A DNA stretch of 48,170 nt from Bacteriovoracaceae bacterium (GCA_023701435.1 JAMPXB010000002.1:1-48170), one strand, 5' to 3'; shown: positions 1-8,372, numbered from the stretch's first letter. Made by a program: numbers and translations. Notes: generated by a model from the letters alone, not told the origin.

Positions 1-1
1 A

Positions 2-88
2 AAGGTGACGGTTTTTAAAGGTAAGAGTTACAGAGCAGAAGGAAAAACTAAAGTAAGAGTTGCAAAAAAGAAAGAGCTGACGTTATAA
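2..88 (+). CDS. C-terminal end of an unidentified protein (partial)
   Basis: An open frame enters from the left edge and stops with TAA at 86-88, giving 28 residues that are basic (many Lys/Arg). No family is recognisable from so short a tail. The frame is open right up to the window edge and the stop is followed by a gene on the other strand, so a real gene end is plausible but cannot be shown. Upstream sequence is needed to name it. Confidence 0.35.
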   Translation, partial: KVTVFKGKSYRAEGKTKVRVAKKKELTL

Positions 89-118
89 CTCAGCCGTGGT
101 GGTGACCTAAGGTGGAAT

Positions 119-313
119 TTAGGTGGTGACCATCAAGTGGGAATCGACAAGACAGAAAGCTACAGGCCAGGCGAATATAAAATGTAATCCCCAATACCTC
201 ATGAAATCAAGCATGGGTCCTTTGGCCATAAAACCAAAAATACAGGCCATGAAGAAGGCCAATACGCACGAGGTGATAACCTGAGCGACAAGAATAATTT
301 TAGTGCTCGGCAT
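119..313 (-). CDS. DUF2798-like small inner-membrane protein
   Basis: A 64-residue protein with two hydrophobic segments, about residues 7-29 and 40-58. The second contains a FAWPVAF motif that resembles the conserved core of the DUF2798 family, whose members are short two-pass membrane proteins of unknown role. The length fits the family. The ATG at 311-313 has no strong Shine-Dalgarno sequence. It converges on the gene end at 88 and is divergent from the DsbA-like lipoprotein gene at 503; the 190 bases between hold the promoters but I see no clear operator. Family assignment is from motif and topology only. Confidence 0.6.
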   Translation of the reverse strand: MPSTKIILVAQVITSCVLAFFMACIFGFMAKGPMLDFMRYWGLHFIFAWPVAFCLVDSHLMVTT

Positions 314-502
314 ATTTATGTATAAGTTAGTTCAATAAAATAGAATAGCAGCAAATTTGACAACAGTATGTTCGATTGGTGGAACAATGTTTCTTTTAGT
401 CTTCGATTGATGCTGACGTGAAACAGTGAAATGCTAATTATGACACTTATCCGGTAAACAGTTTAGGTCGATAATGAATTTACCACAAAAAGGGGAACAC
501 AA

Positions 503-1279
503 ATGAACAAAATTTTTCATTCAGTACTTTTACTTACATTAGTTGCGGGATGTTCAGTTAATAAGAAACAAATACATGAGGCGATAAAGGCAGATCCTGA
601 ACTTATCTTCTCGGCGATCGAAGAAAGACCGGAACGTTTCATGGAAGTTGTTAGAAAGGCCGCTCAAATCGCCGAAAATAAAGCACAGTTAGAAGCAGCT
701 GAAATGGAAAAAAAACGATTTGCTGATGAGTTTAAAAACCCGCTGAAACCGCAAGTAAATCCAGGTCGTGTAATTTTTGGTAACAAGAATGCACCTATTA
801 CAATTGTGGAATATTCAGATTTTGAATGTCCTTTTTGCTCACGAGGATTTGAAACTATTCAGCAGGTGAAGAAGCACTATGGAGATAAAGTTAGAGTGAT
901 TTATAAACATCTTCCTCTAAGCTTTCATCCACAAGCAATGCCATCAGCTCGTTATTTTGAAGCAGTTGCAAGACAAAGTCCTGAGAAAGCTGAAAAATTC
1001 CACGATATAATATTCTCTAATCAACAGCGCCTTACTAAAGAAGGGGTCTCCTTCTTACGTGAAGCTGCTAAGTCGCTTGGCCTAAATCTCAAGACTATTG
1101 ATAAAGATCTTGCGGACAAAGACCTGATGAAAAATATTGAAGCGGATGTTCTTGAGGCAGGACAGTTTCAAATAACCGGTACTCCTGGATTTATCATCAA
1201 TGGAGTCAGCCTGCGAGGCGCATACCCATTTGATAATTTTAAATCGATTATTGATCAGCATTTAGCGGCAGGCCAGTAA
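503..1279 (+). CDS. DsbA-family thioredoxin-fold lipoprotein
   Basis: A 258-residue envelope thiol-disulfide oxidoreductase. The N-terminus is a lipoprotein signal with lipobox LVAGC (lipidated Cys17). Residues about 20-85 are a charged helical linker, followed by a thioredoxin-like domain (Thioredoxin_4/DsbA type) with active site CPFC at residues 109-112 and the cis-proline loop GTPG at 226-229. The CPFC active site and C-terminal GTPGFIING segment are typical of the DsbA/DsbG-like group that acts on periplasmic proteins. The start has a purine-rich AAAAAGGGGAA site just upstream. No DsbB- or DsbD-like partner is visible here. A perfect hairpin follows the stop. Confidence 0.88.
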   Translation: MNKIFHSVLLLTLVAGCSVNKKQIHEAIKADPELIFSAIEERPERFMEVVRKAAQIAENKAQLEAAEMEKKRFADEFKNPLKPQVNPGRVIFGNKNAPITIVEYSDFECPFCSRGFETIQQVKKHYGDKVRVIYKHLPLSFHPQAMPSARYFEAVARQSPEKAEKFHDIIFSNQQRLTKEGVSFLREAAKSLGLNLKTIDKDLADKDLMKNIEADVLEAGQFQITGTPGFIINGVSLRGAYPFDNFKSIIDQHLAAGQ

Positions 1280-1293
1280 GCCCTTAAGCGAGT

Positions 1294-1326
1294 TCTTAAT
1301 GAAGTCATTTTAAGGCTTCATTAAGA
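1294..1326. terminator. Bidirectional hairpin terminator between dsbA-like and LysR genes
   Basis: Arms TCTTAATGAAG (1294-1304) and CTTCATTAAGA (1316-1326) form a perfect 11-bp stem around an 11-base loop. It lies between two converging genes and overlaps the last codons of the LysR gene, whose stop sits in the loop. No long U tract follows on either side, so strength is uncertain. Confidence 0.55.
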
Positions 1327-2186
1327 GCTTTCTGAATAGCTGTTACTGTTGTTTTAAGCTTTAATGATGATGAAGGAGAGACGGGCGTAATAATTGATGC
1401 AGAAATGGGAAGTGATTTCCATTCTGGTAAAACATGTACCAGTTTACCTAATTTTAAATGAGAATCACACAAATACCTTGGCACGAAAGCAATACCACAT
1501 CCGGCAATTGACATATTCATTATGCTGATCATGTTGTTTCCGGTGATTTTAGTCTTTATAGGAACATTCACAACTGCTTTTACTGATTTCATTGTCCATT
1601 GCTTGCTCCAAAAATGAGATAAGAAAGTATGTTCCTTTAAATCATTGGGATGTTTTATTTTTTCGTTTTTAGCGAGATATTTTGGAGAGGCCACTGCAAT
1701 TAAAACAACATCTCCAGTTTGGGTAAGTTTAAGTCCGCTATCGATTCTTTTTCCCAAACGAATAGCGATATCAAATCCCTCTTTAATAATATCGACAACA
1801 GAATCTGTAAAACTAAATTCAAAATTTAATGTTGGGTGTTTTAATGACAATTCGGCAATGACTGGAGAAATAACCCATATTCCAAGATCTTCAGGGGCAG
1901 TTATTTTGATTGTGCCTGAAATTGTTTTGTCTTTACCTTCTAAATTTCTTTGAGCTTCTTCTAACATCAATACTGCCGGTAGACATGCCTCATAGAATTC
2001 TCGACCAGCCTCAGTTAAATTCAAACTTCTGGTTGTTCTGATGATCAATTTTGTACCTGATTCTAGTTCAAGTCTTGAAATCGCTCTACTGACAGAAGAT
2101 TTTGGTAGTTTCAGAATTTCAGCGGCAGAGGAAAAGCTCCTATGCTGAATCACTTTAACAAAAATGCGGGAAAGTTCGATTTCCAT
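1305..2186 (-). CDS. LysR-family transcriptional regulator
   Basis: A 293-residue protein of normal LysR length. The N-terminal winged helix-turn-helix covers about residues 1-60, with the family signature around SFSSAAEILKLPKSSVSRAI, followed by the LysR substrate-binding domain (type-2 periplasmic-binding fold) from about residue 90. It most resembles the branch that controls oxidoreductase or stress genes, usually next to the regulated gene. Its 5' side faces the oxidoreductase at 2769 across 580 bases that also contain a relic of a second LysR N-terminus. The inducer is unknown. It is one of four complete or broken LysR genes in the window. Confidence 0.9.
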   Translation of the reverse strand: MEIELSRIFVKVIQHRSFSSAAEILKLPKSSVSRAISRLELESGTKLIIRTTRSLNLTEAGREFYEACLPAVLMLEEAQRNLEGKDKTISGTIKITAPEDLGIWVISPVIAELSLKHPTLNFEFSFTDSVVDIIKEGFDIAIRLGKRIDSGLKLTQTGDVVLIAVASPKYLAKNEKIKHPNDLKEHTFLSHFWSKQWTMKSVKAVVNVPIKTKITGNNMISIMNMSIAGCGIAFVPRYLCDSHLKLGKLVHVLPEWKSLPISASIITPVSPSSSLKLKTTVTAIQKALNEALK

Positions 2187-2768
2187 AGCGAAGACCTTTT
2201 ATTGTTCCAAATGGGGAATAGTGTAATGTATTTATTGCTGCTGATCAAATTCAAGGTTGTTAATGATACTGCAATTATTAAAAACCTGACTGGAATACTC
2301 GGAGTGAATGGGAAAGATGTCTCTTTTGCAGTTGAGGATTTTTCAACTGACCAAGGGAATGAAAAAGTCTTTCAAGTTGAGGTGGTAAATCAGAAAATAT
2401 CATTGAGTCTCTGAACTAAGCTTTGATGAAGATGGTAAAATTGAAACTTGAACGGGCGGGGATTTTCATCCCCTTAAGACATGAATTAGTTTGAGATACT
2501 CGAAAGCTTTGGAAATACTACCTGTTTAACAACTTTAACAAAAATGTGGGTTACCTCTAGGTTCATGAACATATCCTGAAGGATTGTTGCACTCTTGGAA
2601 TACAGTATTCCCCGATCACTAACTAATCAATATCCAGCATGTGCATTAATATAAGAAAGTTCCAGAAACTTCAGACTCAAGCAATGTAACAAGGGGAGTC
2701 TTTAGATAATGGATAATGAATATAAATTTATGAGTATGGTAACAAACTTTTAAAACAGGAGATATTGT
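2187..2768. other. Long intergenic region with decayed coding remains
   Basis: These 582 bases separate the LysR gene from the oxidoreductase. On the minus strand 2487-2566 is a frameshifted LysR N-terminus (listed separately). On the plus strand a frame stays open through 2414 and encodes a lysine- and valine-rich stretch matching no family I recognise. It could be eroded coding sequence. The GGGGA/TCCCC arms around 2458-2474 form a small hairpin. The right-hand 200 bases should hold the promoter of the gene at 2769, which has an AAACAGGAG ribosome site. Confidence 0.5.
2487..2566 (-). pseudogene. Relic of a LysR-family N-terminus
   Basis: Reading the minus strand from ATG at 2566 gives MNLEVTHIFVKVVKQ, then after a one-base shift GSISKAFEYLKL. 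Joined, this parallels the N-terminus of the intact LysR ending at 1305 (EIELSRIFVKVIQHRSFSSAAEILKL): same spacing and many identical or similar residues. The DNA around ACTTTAACAAAAATG is shared by both loci (about 2152-2166 and 2532-2546). The rest of the regulator is gone. It probably once stood divergently to the oxidoreductase at 2769. The call rests on about 27 residues. Confidence 0.55.
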
Positions 2769-3344
2769 ATGAAATCAAAAATTGGAATCATTGGTAGCGG
2801 TAATGTTGGAAGTGCACTACAGAAAGGTATTTCAAAGGCCGGTTACGAAGTTCGCATAAGTAATGAAGAAAACGTCGCTGAAGTCGCTGGTGGCGCTGAC
2901 ATTGTTATTCTGGCAGTACCTTTTACGGCCGTTGATGATGTTATCAAAAAACTTGGCAACACGGTCAAAGGCAAAATTCTGATTGATGCAACAAATGCTC
3001 TTACACCAGATTTTCAGCTTGCAGTCGGTTTCACGACAAGTGGAGCAGAAGAGCTTCAGAAGAAAGCTCCCCAGGCCAAAGTTGTAAAAGCTTTCAATAC
3101 TGTTTTTGCTCAGAATATGGAATCAGGAAAACTTAACGGTAAAACACTTACTGCGTTCGCTGCAGGAGATGATGAAAGTGCAAAGAAGCAGGTACTAGAG
3201 CTTGAAAAAGCTATTGGCTTTGATGCTGTCGATGCTGGCCCTCTCGCAAATTCCAGACAACTTGAAGCTCTAGGATATTTTAATATCCAGCTTGGTTACT
3301 TCCTTAAAAATGGAACTGAGACAGGATTTATCTATGCTCACTAA
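2769..3344 (+). CDS. F420-dependent NADP reductase-like NAD(P)-binding oxidoreductase
   Basis: A 191-residue Rossmann-fold protein. The N-terminal dinucleotide-binding loop GSGNVG is at residues 9-14 and the protein follows the NADP oxidoreductase coenzyme-F420-dependent family (F420_oxidored) throughout: AVPF after strand 4, then KAFNTVFAQNM in the central region. Many bacteria lacking F420 carry such proteins; their real substrate is often unknown, so the family name should not be read as proof of F420 use. Ribosome site AAACAGGAG lies upstream of the ATG. LysR genes flank it on both sides, which suggests redox or electrophile-responsive control. Confidence 0.85.
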   Translation: MKSKIGIIGSGNVGSALQKGISKAGYEVRISNEENVAEVAGGADIVILAVPFTAVDDVIKKLGNTVKGKILIDATNALTPDFQLAVGFTTSGAEELQKKAPQAKVVKAFNTVFAQNMESGKLNGKTLTAFAAGDDESAKKQVLELEKAIGFDAVDAGPLANSRQLEALGYFNIQLGYFLKNGTETGFIYAH

Positions 3345-3379
3345 GGAGTAGTTATTGATGTCTTGAATAGTTGCTTATT

Positions 3380-3416
3380 CGGTTTCCGGCCGCCACAGTT
3401 TGATGGCCGGCAACCG
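3380..3416. terminator. Hairpin terminator between converging genes
   Basis: Arms CGGTTTCCGGCC (3380-3391) and GGCCGGCAACCG (3405-3416) pair with a single T/C mismatch, giving a GC-rich 11-pair stem around a 13-base loop. It sits exactly between the oxidoreductase stop (3344) and the LysR stop (3419), as expected for a shared terminator. The U tract is weak. Confidence 0.6.
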
Positions 3417-3418
3417 CT

Positions 3419-4312
3419 TCAAAAGTTCTCCGCCAATTTCTTTGACAAGAAATCTCTAAAAGTTTTTATTTTTTTTGATACATTTTTTTGATGTGGAATA
3501 GCTATCTGAATAGGAGATCCTTCATCACCCCAATTTTTTAAGACATGAATAAGATCACCATTTGCCAAATTAGAATCACATAAAAAAGCTGGAAGGAAAG
3601 CTATTCCGTGACCTCTAAGTGCCAGGTCTCGAATTGCAATAAAATTATTGGCAACATATTTATGTTTTAGCTTAATGGTCTTTGTTTTATTTTTTGAAAT
3701 TAATTCCCAAATTGGAGATTTTGAAGAGAATCCAACAGTCTGGTGTTCATGAAGTTCTTCAGGTGAGGAGATTGGTTGATTTCTATCAAGGTACTTTGGT
3801 GAAGCGACTAGAATAAACTTTACATTACCGACTCTTTTTTGGATTAGGATGCTGTCTTTCAAGCTCCCCATTCTTACGGCCAAATCTACTCCAAGTTTTA
3901 CAAGATCGAGAACTTCATTGCTGTAAATAAGTTCAAAAGAAACTTTAGGGTAGATAGAGCTGAATTCAGAAATTATTCTTGTAATGACATATACCCCAAT
4001 ATCATCAGGAGCTGTTATTTTGATTAAACCGGAAATTTCTGATTTTTCCTCGCTAAGTTGATTGGCCGCCTCAAGAATCCCATCGATATGAGTTTTGGCC
4101 TTTTGATAAAAAAGTAGGCCTGCTTCCGTTAATTTGAATTGTCTTGTTGTCCTGTATACAAGCTGGACACCGAGCTCTTCCTCCAGTAGAGAAAGATTTC
4201 TGCTCAATTTTGCCTTGGGTTCATTTAAGAGTTCTGCAGCTCTTGTGATGTTGCCGGAATCAACAATTCTAATAAACCAATAAGAGCGATTAAAATCGAA
4301 TGTTATTTTCAT
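3419..4312 (-). CDS. LysR-family transcriptional regulator
   Basis: A 297-residue LysR protein with an N-terminal winged helix (about residues 10-70; NITRAAELLNEPKAKLSRNL is the HTH region) and a substrate-binding domain. It resembles the LysR ending at 1305 in length and motif spacing (both have the ITAPDD/ITAPED segment), suggesting duplication of one regulator type. It is divergent from the DOPA-dioxygenase-like gene starting at 4469; the 156-base gap is AT-rich and repeats TATTGTA/TGTAATAC-like words that could form its binding site. Control of that enzyme is an inference from arrangement. Confidence 0.9.
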   Translation of the reverse strand: MKITFDFNRSYWFIRIVDSGNITRAAELLNEPKAKLSRNLSLLEEELGVQLVYRTTRQFKLTEAGLLFYQKAKTHIDGILEAANQLSEEKSEISGLIKITAPDDIGVYVITRIISEFSSIYPKVSFELIYSNEVLDLVKLGVDLAVRMGSLKDSILIQKRVGNVKFILVASPKYLDRNQPISSPEELHEHQTVGFSSKSPIWELISKNKTKTIKLKHKYVANNFIAIRDLALRGHGIAFLPAFLCDSNLANGDLIHVLKNWGDEGSPIQIAIPHQKNVSKKIKTFRDFLSKKLAENF

Positions 4313-4468
4313 TCGTCTATGTTCTTCATAACTCTTTGTAATGTCAAAGATATTGTATCATATTGTAATACAGTGATTCTGAATTGTTCTAACTACTGAA
4401 GCCTAGAGAATTGTTCGATAATGCTGTTCAATACAATATTTTTTGCTCTACTTCCCGGAGGAATATTT

Positions 4469-5314
4469 ATGTCGGCCCTTAAGATAAATTCACTAAATGA
4501 ACTTGGTGAACTTTTCTCTAAGAAGCACCAGGCGAAGGTATTGCCGGCGCTCTTTCTTGGTCATGGTTCACCAATGAATGCTATTGATGATAATCGCTTC
4601 ACCCGTTTTCTAAATGCTCTTGGCAAAGACATGACAAGACCTGAAGCTATCCTGGTTATCTCAGCTCACTGGATGACAGAAGGGACCTGGATTACGCACA
4701 TGGAGAGGCCAAAGACCATACATGATTTCTATGGCTTTCCTCAGCCATTGTTTGATGTTCAGTATCCGGCACCGGGAAGACCAGATATTGCCGAAGCAAT
4801 TCAGAAAGAGATTGTTAATCCACAGATTCAATTGGACCATGAGGCCTGGGGATTAGATCATGGCACGTGGTCAGTTCTTCGTCACTTGTACCCTGAGGCC
4901 GACATTCCTGTGATGCAGTTAAGTGTTTATATGACTCAACCACCGGAATATCACATGAAGCTTGGTCAAGAACTTGCTAAGTTGCGTGAGAAAGGTGTGC
5001 TCATCGTTGCAAGCGGTAACATCGTTCACAATCTCAGAAGAATCAGATGGGAACATAATGTTGCTCCTTATGACTGGGCAATAGAGTTCGATGAATGGAT
5101 TAAACAGAAACTTTTGGCGCGGGACTTTAAGGCGCTCCAGAATGATTTCTTGAATACTGAAGCAGGAAAATTATCGAATCCTTCATTGGATCACTATTAT
5201 CCATTACTTTATATACTGGGTGCCTCTAACAATAAAGATGAATTAAGGTTTGAATATGAAGAAATTCAGAATGCTTCTGTTTCTATGCGCTGTTTTAGCT
5301 TTGGTCGGGTGTGA
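4469..5314 (+). CDS. ygiD: 4,5-DOPA extradiol dioxygenase-like enzyme (YgiD/LigB family)
   Basis: A 281-residue class III extradiol ring-cleaving dioxygenase of the DODA/YgiD type. GHGSPMNAID at residues 31-40 provides His32, SAHW provides His67, and GLDHGTW and ASGNIVHNLR follow as in the family; these histidines are known to hold the catalytic metal. An upstream in-frame ATG exists at 4421, but GGAGG at 4457-4461 directly precedes the ATG at 4469, so this start is preferred. The C-terminus ASVSMRCFSFG matches the family end, showing that the overlap with the next gene (5256-5314) is true dual coding and not a run-on. Natural substrate is unknown; bacterial members cleave catechol-type compounds. 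Confidence 0.88.
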   Translation: MSALKINSLNELGELFSKKHQAKVLPALFLGHGSPMNAIDDNRFTRFLNALGKDMTRPEAILVISAHWMTEGTWITHMERPKTIHDFYGFPQPLFDVQYPAPGRPDIAEAIQKEIVNPQIQLDHEAWGLDHGTWSVLRHLYPEADIPVMQLSVYMTQPPEYHMKLGQELAKLREKGVLIVASGNIVHNLRRIRWEHNVAPYDWAIEFDEWIKQKLLARDFKALQNDFLNTEAGKLSNPSLDHYYPLLYILGASNNKDELRFEYEEIQNASVSMRCFSFGRV

Positions 5315-5984
5315 GGATAAAATGAGAAAATTAGAAAATTATCAATCAAGTAATTTAAAAGGTATCGTTTCTATTCCAGCTGCTGGGAAGAAATCAATGC
5401 TTATATTACTTCATGGAGTAGGTGCCAATGAAGAGGGACTGGTGCCAGTTGGGGAAGCAATTGCACCCGATTCGGTGATCGTCAGTCTTAGGGCACCATT
5501 GATTTTAGGAGCTTCTTCGTTTGCATGGTTCCATGTTCAGTTTACAGCTAATGGACCAGTTCATAATTGGGCCGAAGCTGATAAAAGTTTTGAGTTGCTT
5601 GAAAATGAAATAAAAGAACTCTCATCTAAATATCAAATCCCTGTATCCAATATATCAGTTATGGGGTTTAGCCAGGGGTCAATCATGACGATGGGCCTGG
5701 CCCTTAGAAGCAATTTACCACTTTCACGCTATTTTTGCTTCTCTGGCAGAACCCTACCGGAATTTGCCAAATTCGGACAAGAACATCCTGAGATTGCGAA
5801 AGGAAAAAAAGTATATCTTGCCCACGGAGCTTATGATGACAAACTGCCTGTTCAGCTCGGTCGAACAAGCAAGGAGATCTTAGAAAACGTCAAGGCCGAT
5901 TTGCGCTACAATGAATTCTCTGGAGGACATCAAATTTCCATGGATGTTTTAAAAGATGCCGCCAATTGGGCAAAGAGTAATTAG
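5256..5984 (+). CDS. Lipoprotein phospholipase/carboxylesterase-family hydrolase
   Basis: A 242-residue alpha/beta hydrolase. Signal peptide and lipobox LVGC (Cys19) direct it to the envelope. LLHGVGANEEGL supplies the oxyanion region, GFSQGS holds nucleophile Ser139, and a DDKLPV aspartate and GGHQI histidine complete the triad, as in the carboxylesterase family PF02230. ATG at 5256 has AAGG seven bases upstream; a TTG at 5250 is an alternative. The first 19 codons lie inside the end of the dioxygenase gene in another frame, so the whole signal peptide is dual-coded. The gene is almost certainly co-transcribed with that enzyme, and may hydrolyse its product or an ester precursor (inference). 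Confidence 0.85.
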   Translation: MKKFRMLLFLCAVLALVGCEDKMRKLENYQSSNLKGIVSIPAAGKKSMLILLHGVGANEEGLVPVGEAIAPDSVIVSLRAPLILGASSFAWFHVQFTANGPVHNWAEADKSFELLENEIKELSSKYQIPVSNISVMGFSQGSIMTMGLALRSNLPLSRYFCFSGRTLPEFAKFGQEHPEIAKGKKVYLAHGAYDDKLPVQLGRTSKEILENVKADLRYNEFSGGHQISMDVLKDAANWAKSN

Positions 5985-5985
5985 A

Positions 5986-6174
5986 ATGAATAAACCATAT
6001 ATCATCTATAATTTGCAGGACGCCCATGAAGAGATTGAGATTATTTTAAGTAAGATCAGAGATCCCCATTACACTAATGAGCAATTTTATCGTTCATTTC
6101 AGCATCTCATCCACCATGTGAATATTGCCTGGAATGCGAGAGATGTATCTGAGCAAATCACAAATAATCCATAA
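5986..6174 (+). CDS. Small protein of unknown function, third gene of the dioxygenase operon
   Basis: A 62-residue soluble, probably helical protein rich in His, Glu and Ile. Its ATG is one base after the stop of the hydrolase gene, so translation is likely coupled. An in-frame start further upstream at 5956 would overlap the hydrolase and is less likely. No family is recognised. Confidence 0.5.
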   Translation: MNKPYIIYNLQDAHEEIEIILSKIRDPHYTNEQFYRSFQHLIHHVNIAWNARDVSEQITNNP

Positions 6175-6278
6175 GACGTTGATCTAAAGAATTGGTCGAA
6201 TTTTCCTTCTGATGTAACTTTGATCTGATTTTTTGCCATCGCCCCCGTAGCACTAAATCATGAAACTGGAAAGCGACT

Positions 6279-6848
6279 TTAAGAAAGTTCAGCGCTCATG
6301 CCCCGGCTCCCTCCGATATTACTGTAGCAGACCTCAACCGGTATTGAAGTGTCGGCCCAGACATACATCAAGTATTCTTTCTCTTTATCTAAGAGGATCG
6401 CCTTCAGGTGTTTCCTGGCGAGGGTAAGGGCGGGGGCCTTATGACCGGCCGGAAGGAGTTCTGGGAAAATGATAAGGGACTGCGCAATTTCATCTAAAGA
6501 CAAGGATTTCGCCTGATCGAGTCGCTTCCTCAGCTCTTCTGTCTTCGCTGCCTTCAGCGTGAGCTTGGAAAACCTTTCACTGAAGATCCTGTTCTTACGG
6601 ATCAGGGCCCTTTCACGAGCGGCCCGTCTTTCTTTGGCCTCATATTCTCTCAGTTCACGTTTCCCATGAGAGGATTCGCAGTAGACAAAATAATCTGCTT
6701 TTTCATTTTCCGTAAGAGCATTTATGAATTCCTGGAGTTTCCTTGGTGAAAGCTTATGTCTCAAGTTCGCATAGGGGGAATCATTATTGGTATGTGCTAC
6801 GTAGCTCGCAGCAACAAGATCTTTAAGGTTTCTTTTGACTTTCTTCAT
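6279..6848 (-). CDS. Basic, coiled-coil protein of unknown function
   Basis: A 189-residue cytoplasmic protein with no signal peptide. Residues about 60-120 are very rich in Arg, Lys and Glu (ELREYEAKERRAARERALIR) and should form a long helix or coiled coil; the C-terminal third is more globular. AGGAGC precedes the ATG by five bases. It stands alone between small genes. No family is recognised. A nucleic-acid-binding role is conceivable from the charge, but nothing shows it. Confidence 0.65.
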   Translation of the reverse strand: MKKVKRNLKDLVAASYVAHTNNDSPYANLRHKLSPRKLQEFINALTENEKADYFVYCESSHGKRELREYEAKERRAARERALIRKNRIFSERFSKLTLKAAKTEELRKRLDQAKSLSLDEIAQSLIIFPELLPAGHKAPALTLARKHLKAILLDKEKEYLMYVWADTSIPVEVCYSNIGGSRGMSAELS

Positions 6849-7248
6849 AGGGCTCCTGATTGTAACGGGTTAGATGATACCTGCATTAGTATGAGAAAGT
6901 CTTAGAAAAATTGAACTATCTATTACTGCCCCGGGAAGAGTCCCTGCAACTTCCGGAAAATAACTCTCAGCGACTTCCAAAGAAAAATTGTATTGTTTTT
7001 GTAATAGAAGTCTCGCATTTATCGCGGGCGAGAAGGTGCCACTAGAGACTCCGTAAGGACGCCTTCAATACTTACGACATTGGACATATCGATCTTAAGG
7101 CAAGCGCCACCTCAAAATCATATCATTTTTACAAGATACCTAGGAAGACTCTTGTGTCGAATCACAATCTGGCATATAGGTGTCCCATTATCAATAATAA
7201 CTGTGTTCCATAAATAATGGGCACTAACCAAAAATGAGAAATTAAAAT
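6849..7248. other. Intergenic region; one inverted repeat
   Basis: No convincing coding sequence in 400 bases. CCCATTAT (7184-7191) and ATAATGGG (7214-7221), flanked by GTG and CAC, form an imperfect hairpin with a long loop just upstream of the secreted-protein gene at 7249. It could be an operator or a 5' leader structure. The segment around 7000-7080 contains several short GC-rich complementary words but no RNA family I recognise. Confidence 0.4.
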
Positions 7249-7638
7249 ATGAAAAAGTTAATTGGAACTTCGCTTATGCTTTTATCTATAACTGCTCTCG
7301 CGGGTAGTAACAAATACGAAATGACTAAGGAAGGTTTTTATTCTGGTCGCCTTGAAGATGGAAGAGCTTGTTCTTTGAAAGTTACAAATATTAAAAAGAG
7401 CTTTTTAACTAGAACAGTGAAATCAATGGACGTTCAATTCGTTTCTCCAAACCTTGTCAAAAATTTCTCACTAGTTTGCGAGAACAATTTTGAAAATGGT
7501 CACTGGTGCAGTAACGCAAAAAAAGATGAGAGTTTCTTAGTTGATACAAAAGCGGGCTATCATGCGGATAGGACCCCTAAGATCCTATTCTACGTTAAGG
7601 AAAAAGCTGATTGGTGCCGTGACCTCGTTATTAATTAA
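7249..7638 (+). CDS. Small secreted protein of unknown function
   Basis: A 129-residue protein with a Sec signal peptide, MKKLIGTSLMLLSITALAG, and a mature domain of about 110 residues with four cysteines (ACSLK, LVCEN, HWCSN, DWCRD), which could form two disulfides. Lipid attachment is not indicated. No family recognised. It is followed by a good hairpin terminator, so it is probably a single-gene transcript. Confidence 0.65.
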   Translation: MKKLIGTSLMLLSITALAGSNKYEMTKEGFYSGRLEDGRACSLKVTNIKKSFLTRTVKSMDVQFVSPNLVKNFSLVCENNFENGHWCSNAKKDESFLVDTKAGYHADRTPKILFYVKEKADWCRDLVIN

Positions 7639-7684
7639 TCATGTAAAAGCTTGATACTTTTGCTTCCAAGAACAAAACAATAAA

Positions 7685-7723
7685 ATCAGGACGTAGTTTT
7701 AAAGACTGCGGCCTGATCGTTTT
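7685..7723 (+). terminator. Intrinsic terminator after the small secreted protein
   Basis: ATCAGG at 7685-7690 pairs with CCTGAT at 7712-7717, and CGTAGT (7692-7697) pairs with ACTGCG (7705-7710) through one wobble, with one mismatch between; loop TTTAAAG. CGTTTTA follows. Position 47 bases after the stop supports a terminator. Confidence 0.6.
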
Positions 7724-7894
7724 AGCTATTACTCCAAATCAATCTCAAATACATGTTAATGCAGAAAAACGAATACGACCTCTAATCGGATGAAGTTAAT
7801 TGGTCTGCTTCCGCTGGCAATTCGATAGTCGCGTCTTGAACTGAGATCTGCGATTTCCTACAATGGGGCACCATTCATACTCAAGGAGGAGCTA

Positions 7895-8362
7895 ATGGCA
7901 AACGAACAAACAATTCGATCTTACTACGACATTATCAGTAAACACGATGCTAAGAAATTTGCGGACCTGTTCGCTGAGGACGGGGTTTTCAACGACAAAT
8001 CGACGGGCCAGGTCTACCGAGGAAGGGAAGCAATCCGTGGCATGATTGAAGGTTGGTACAATGCTTTTTCGGATTTCAAATTGAAGCCCGATAAAATTAT
8101 GGGCAGTGGTGATAATTTCACCGTGGAACTTACCGCCACTGGGACCCATGATGGCGAGCTTAGCGGACCAAGCGGAGATATTTCGGCCACTGGGAAAAAG
8201 GTAACTGTTCCGTCTTGTGATGTCATACAACTAAAAGGCGACCAGATTCAGTCCGTGAATTGTTATTATGCAGCTGCGGTTCTCATGAGTCAGATCGGCT
8301 CTTCCCTAATGGGAGAGAGACAGCGCCCTTCTCAAGCTGAAGGCCGTCCAACTTTGAGTTAA
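7895..8362 (+). CDS. SnoaL/NTF2-like fold protein (ester-cyclase type)
   Basis: A 155-residue cytoplasmic protein of the SnoaL-like polyketide cyclase group, a cone-shaped NTF2 fold. Typical features are the N-terminal helix with YYDIISKHDAKKFADLFAEDG, RGREAIRGMIEGWYNAFSDF in the middle, and the repeated strands VELTATGTHDGEL and VPSCDVIQLKGDQIQSVNCYY. Members often hydrolyse, isomerise or bind small hydrophobic ligands; the ligand here is unknown. A very strong ribosome site AAGGAGGAG precedes ATG, suggesting high expression. It is a single-gene unit closed by a strong terminator. Confidence 0.82.
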   Translation: MANEQTIRSYYDIISKHDAKKFADLFAEDGVFNDKSTGQVYRGREAIRGMIEGWYNAFSDFKLKPDKIMGSGDNFTVELTATGTHDGELSGPSGDISATGKKVTVPSCDVIQLKGDQIQSVNCYYAAAVLMSQIGSSLMGERQRPSQAEGRPTLS

Positions 8363-8372
8363 GTCGAAGATG

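Noticed and set aside
2142..2414. Plus-strand open frame across the LysR start
   Set aside because: It overlaps the LysR coding region, has no ribosome site and matches no family; kept only as possible eroded sequence in the intergenic note.
4421..4468. Longer start for the dioxygenase gene giving a hydrophobic N-terminus
   Set aside because: GGAGG lies inside this stretch directly before the ATG at 4469, and the family does not carry a signal peptide.
7000..7080. Possible structured RNA upstream of the secreted protein
   Set aside because: Short complementary words occur but I could not assemble a convincing fold or match a known family.
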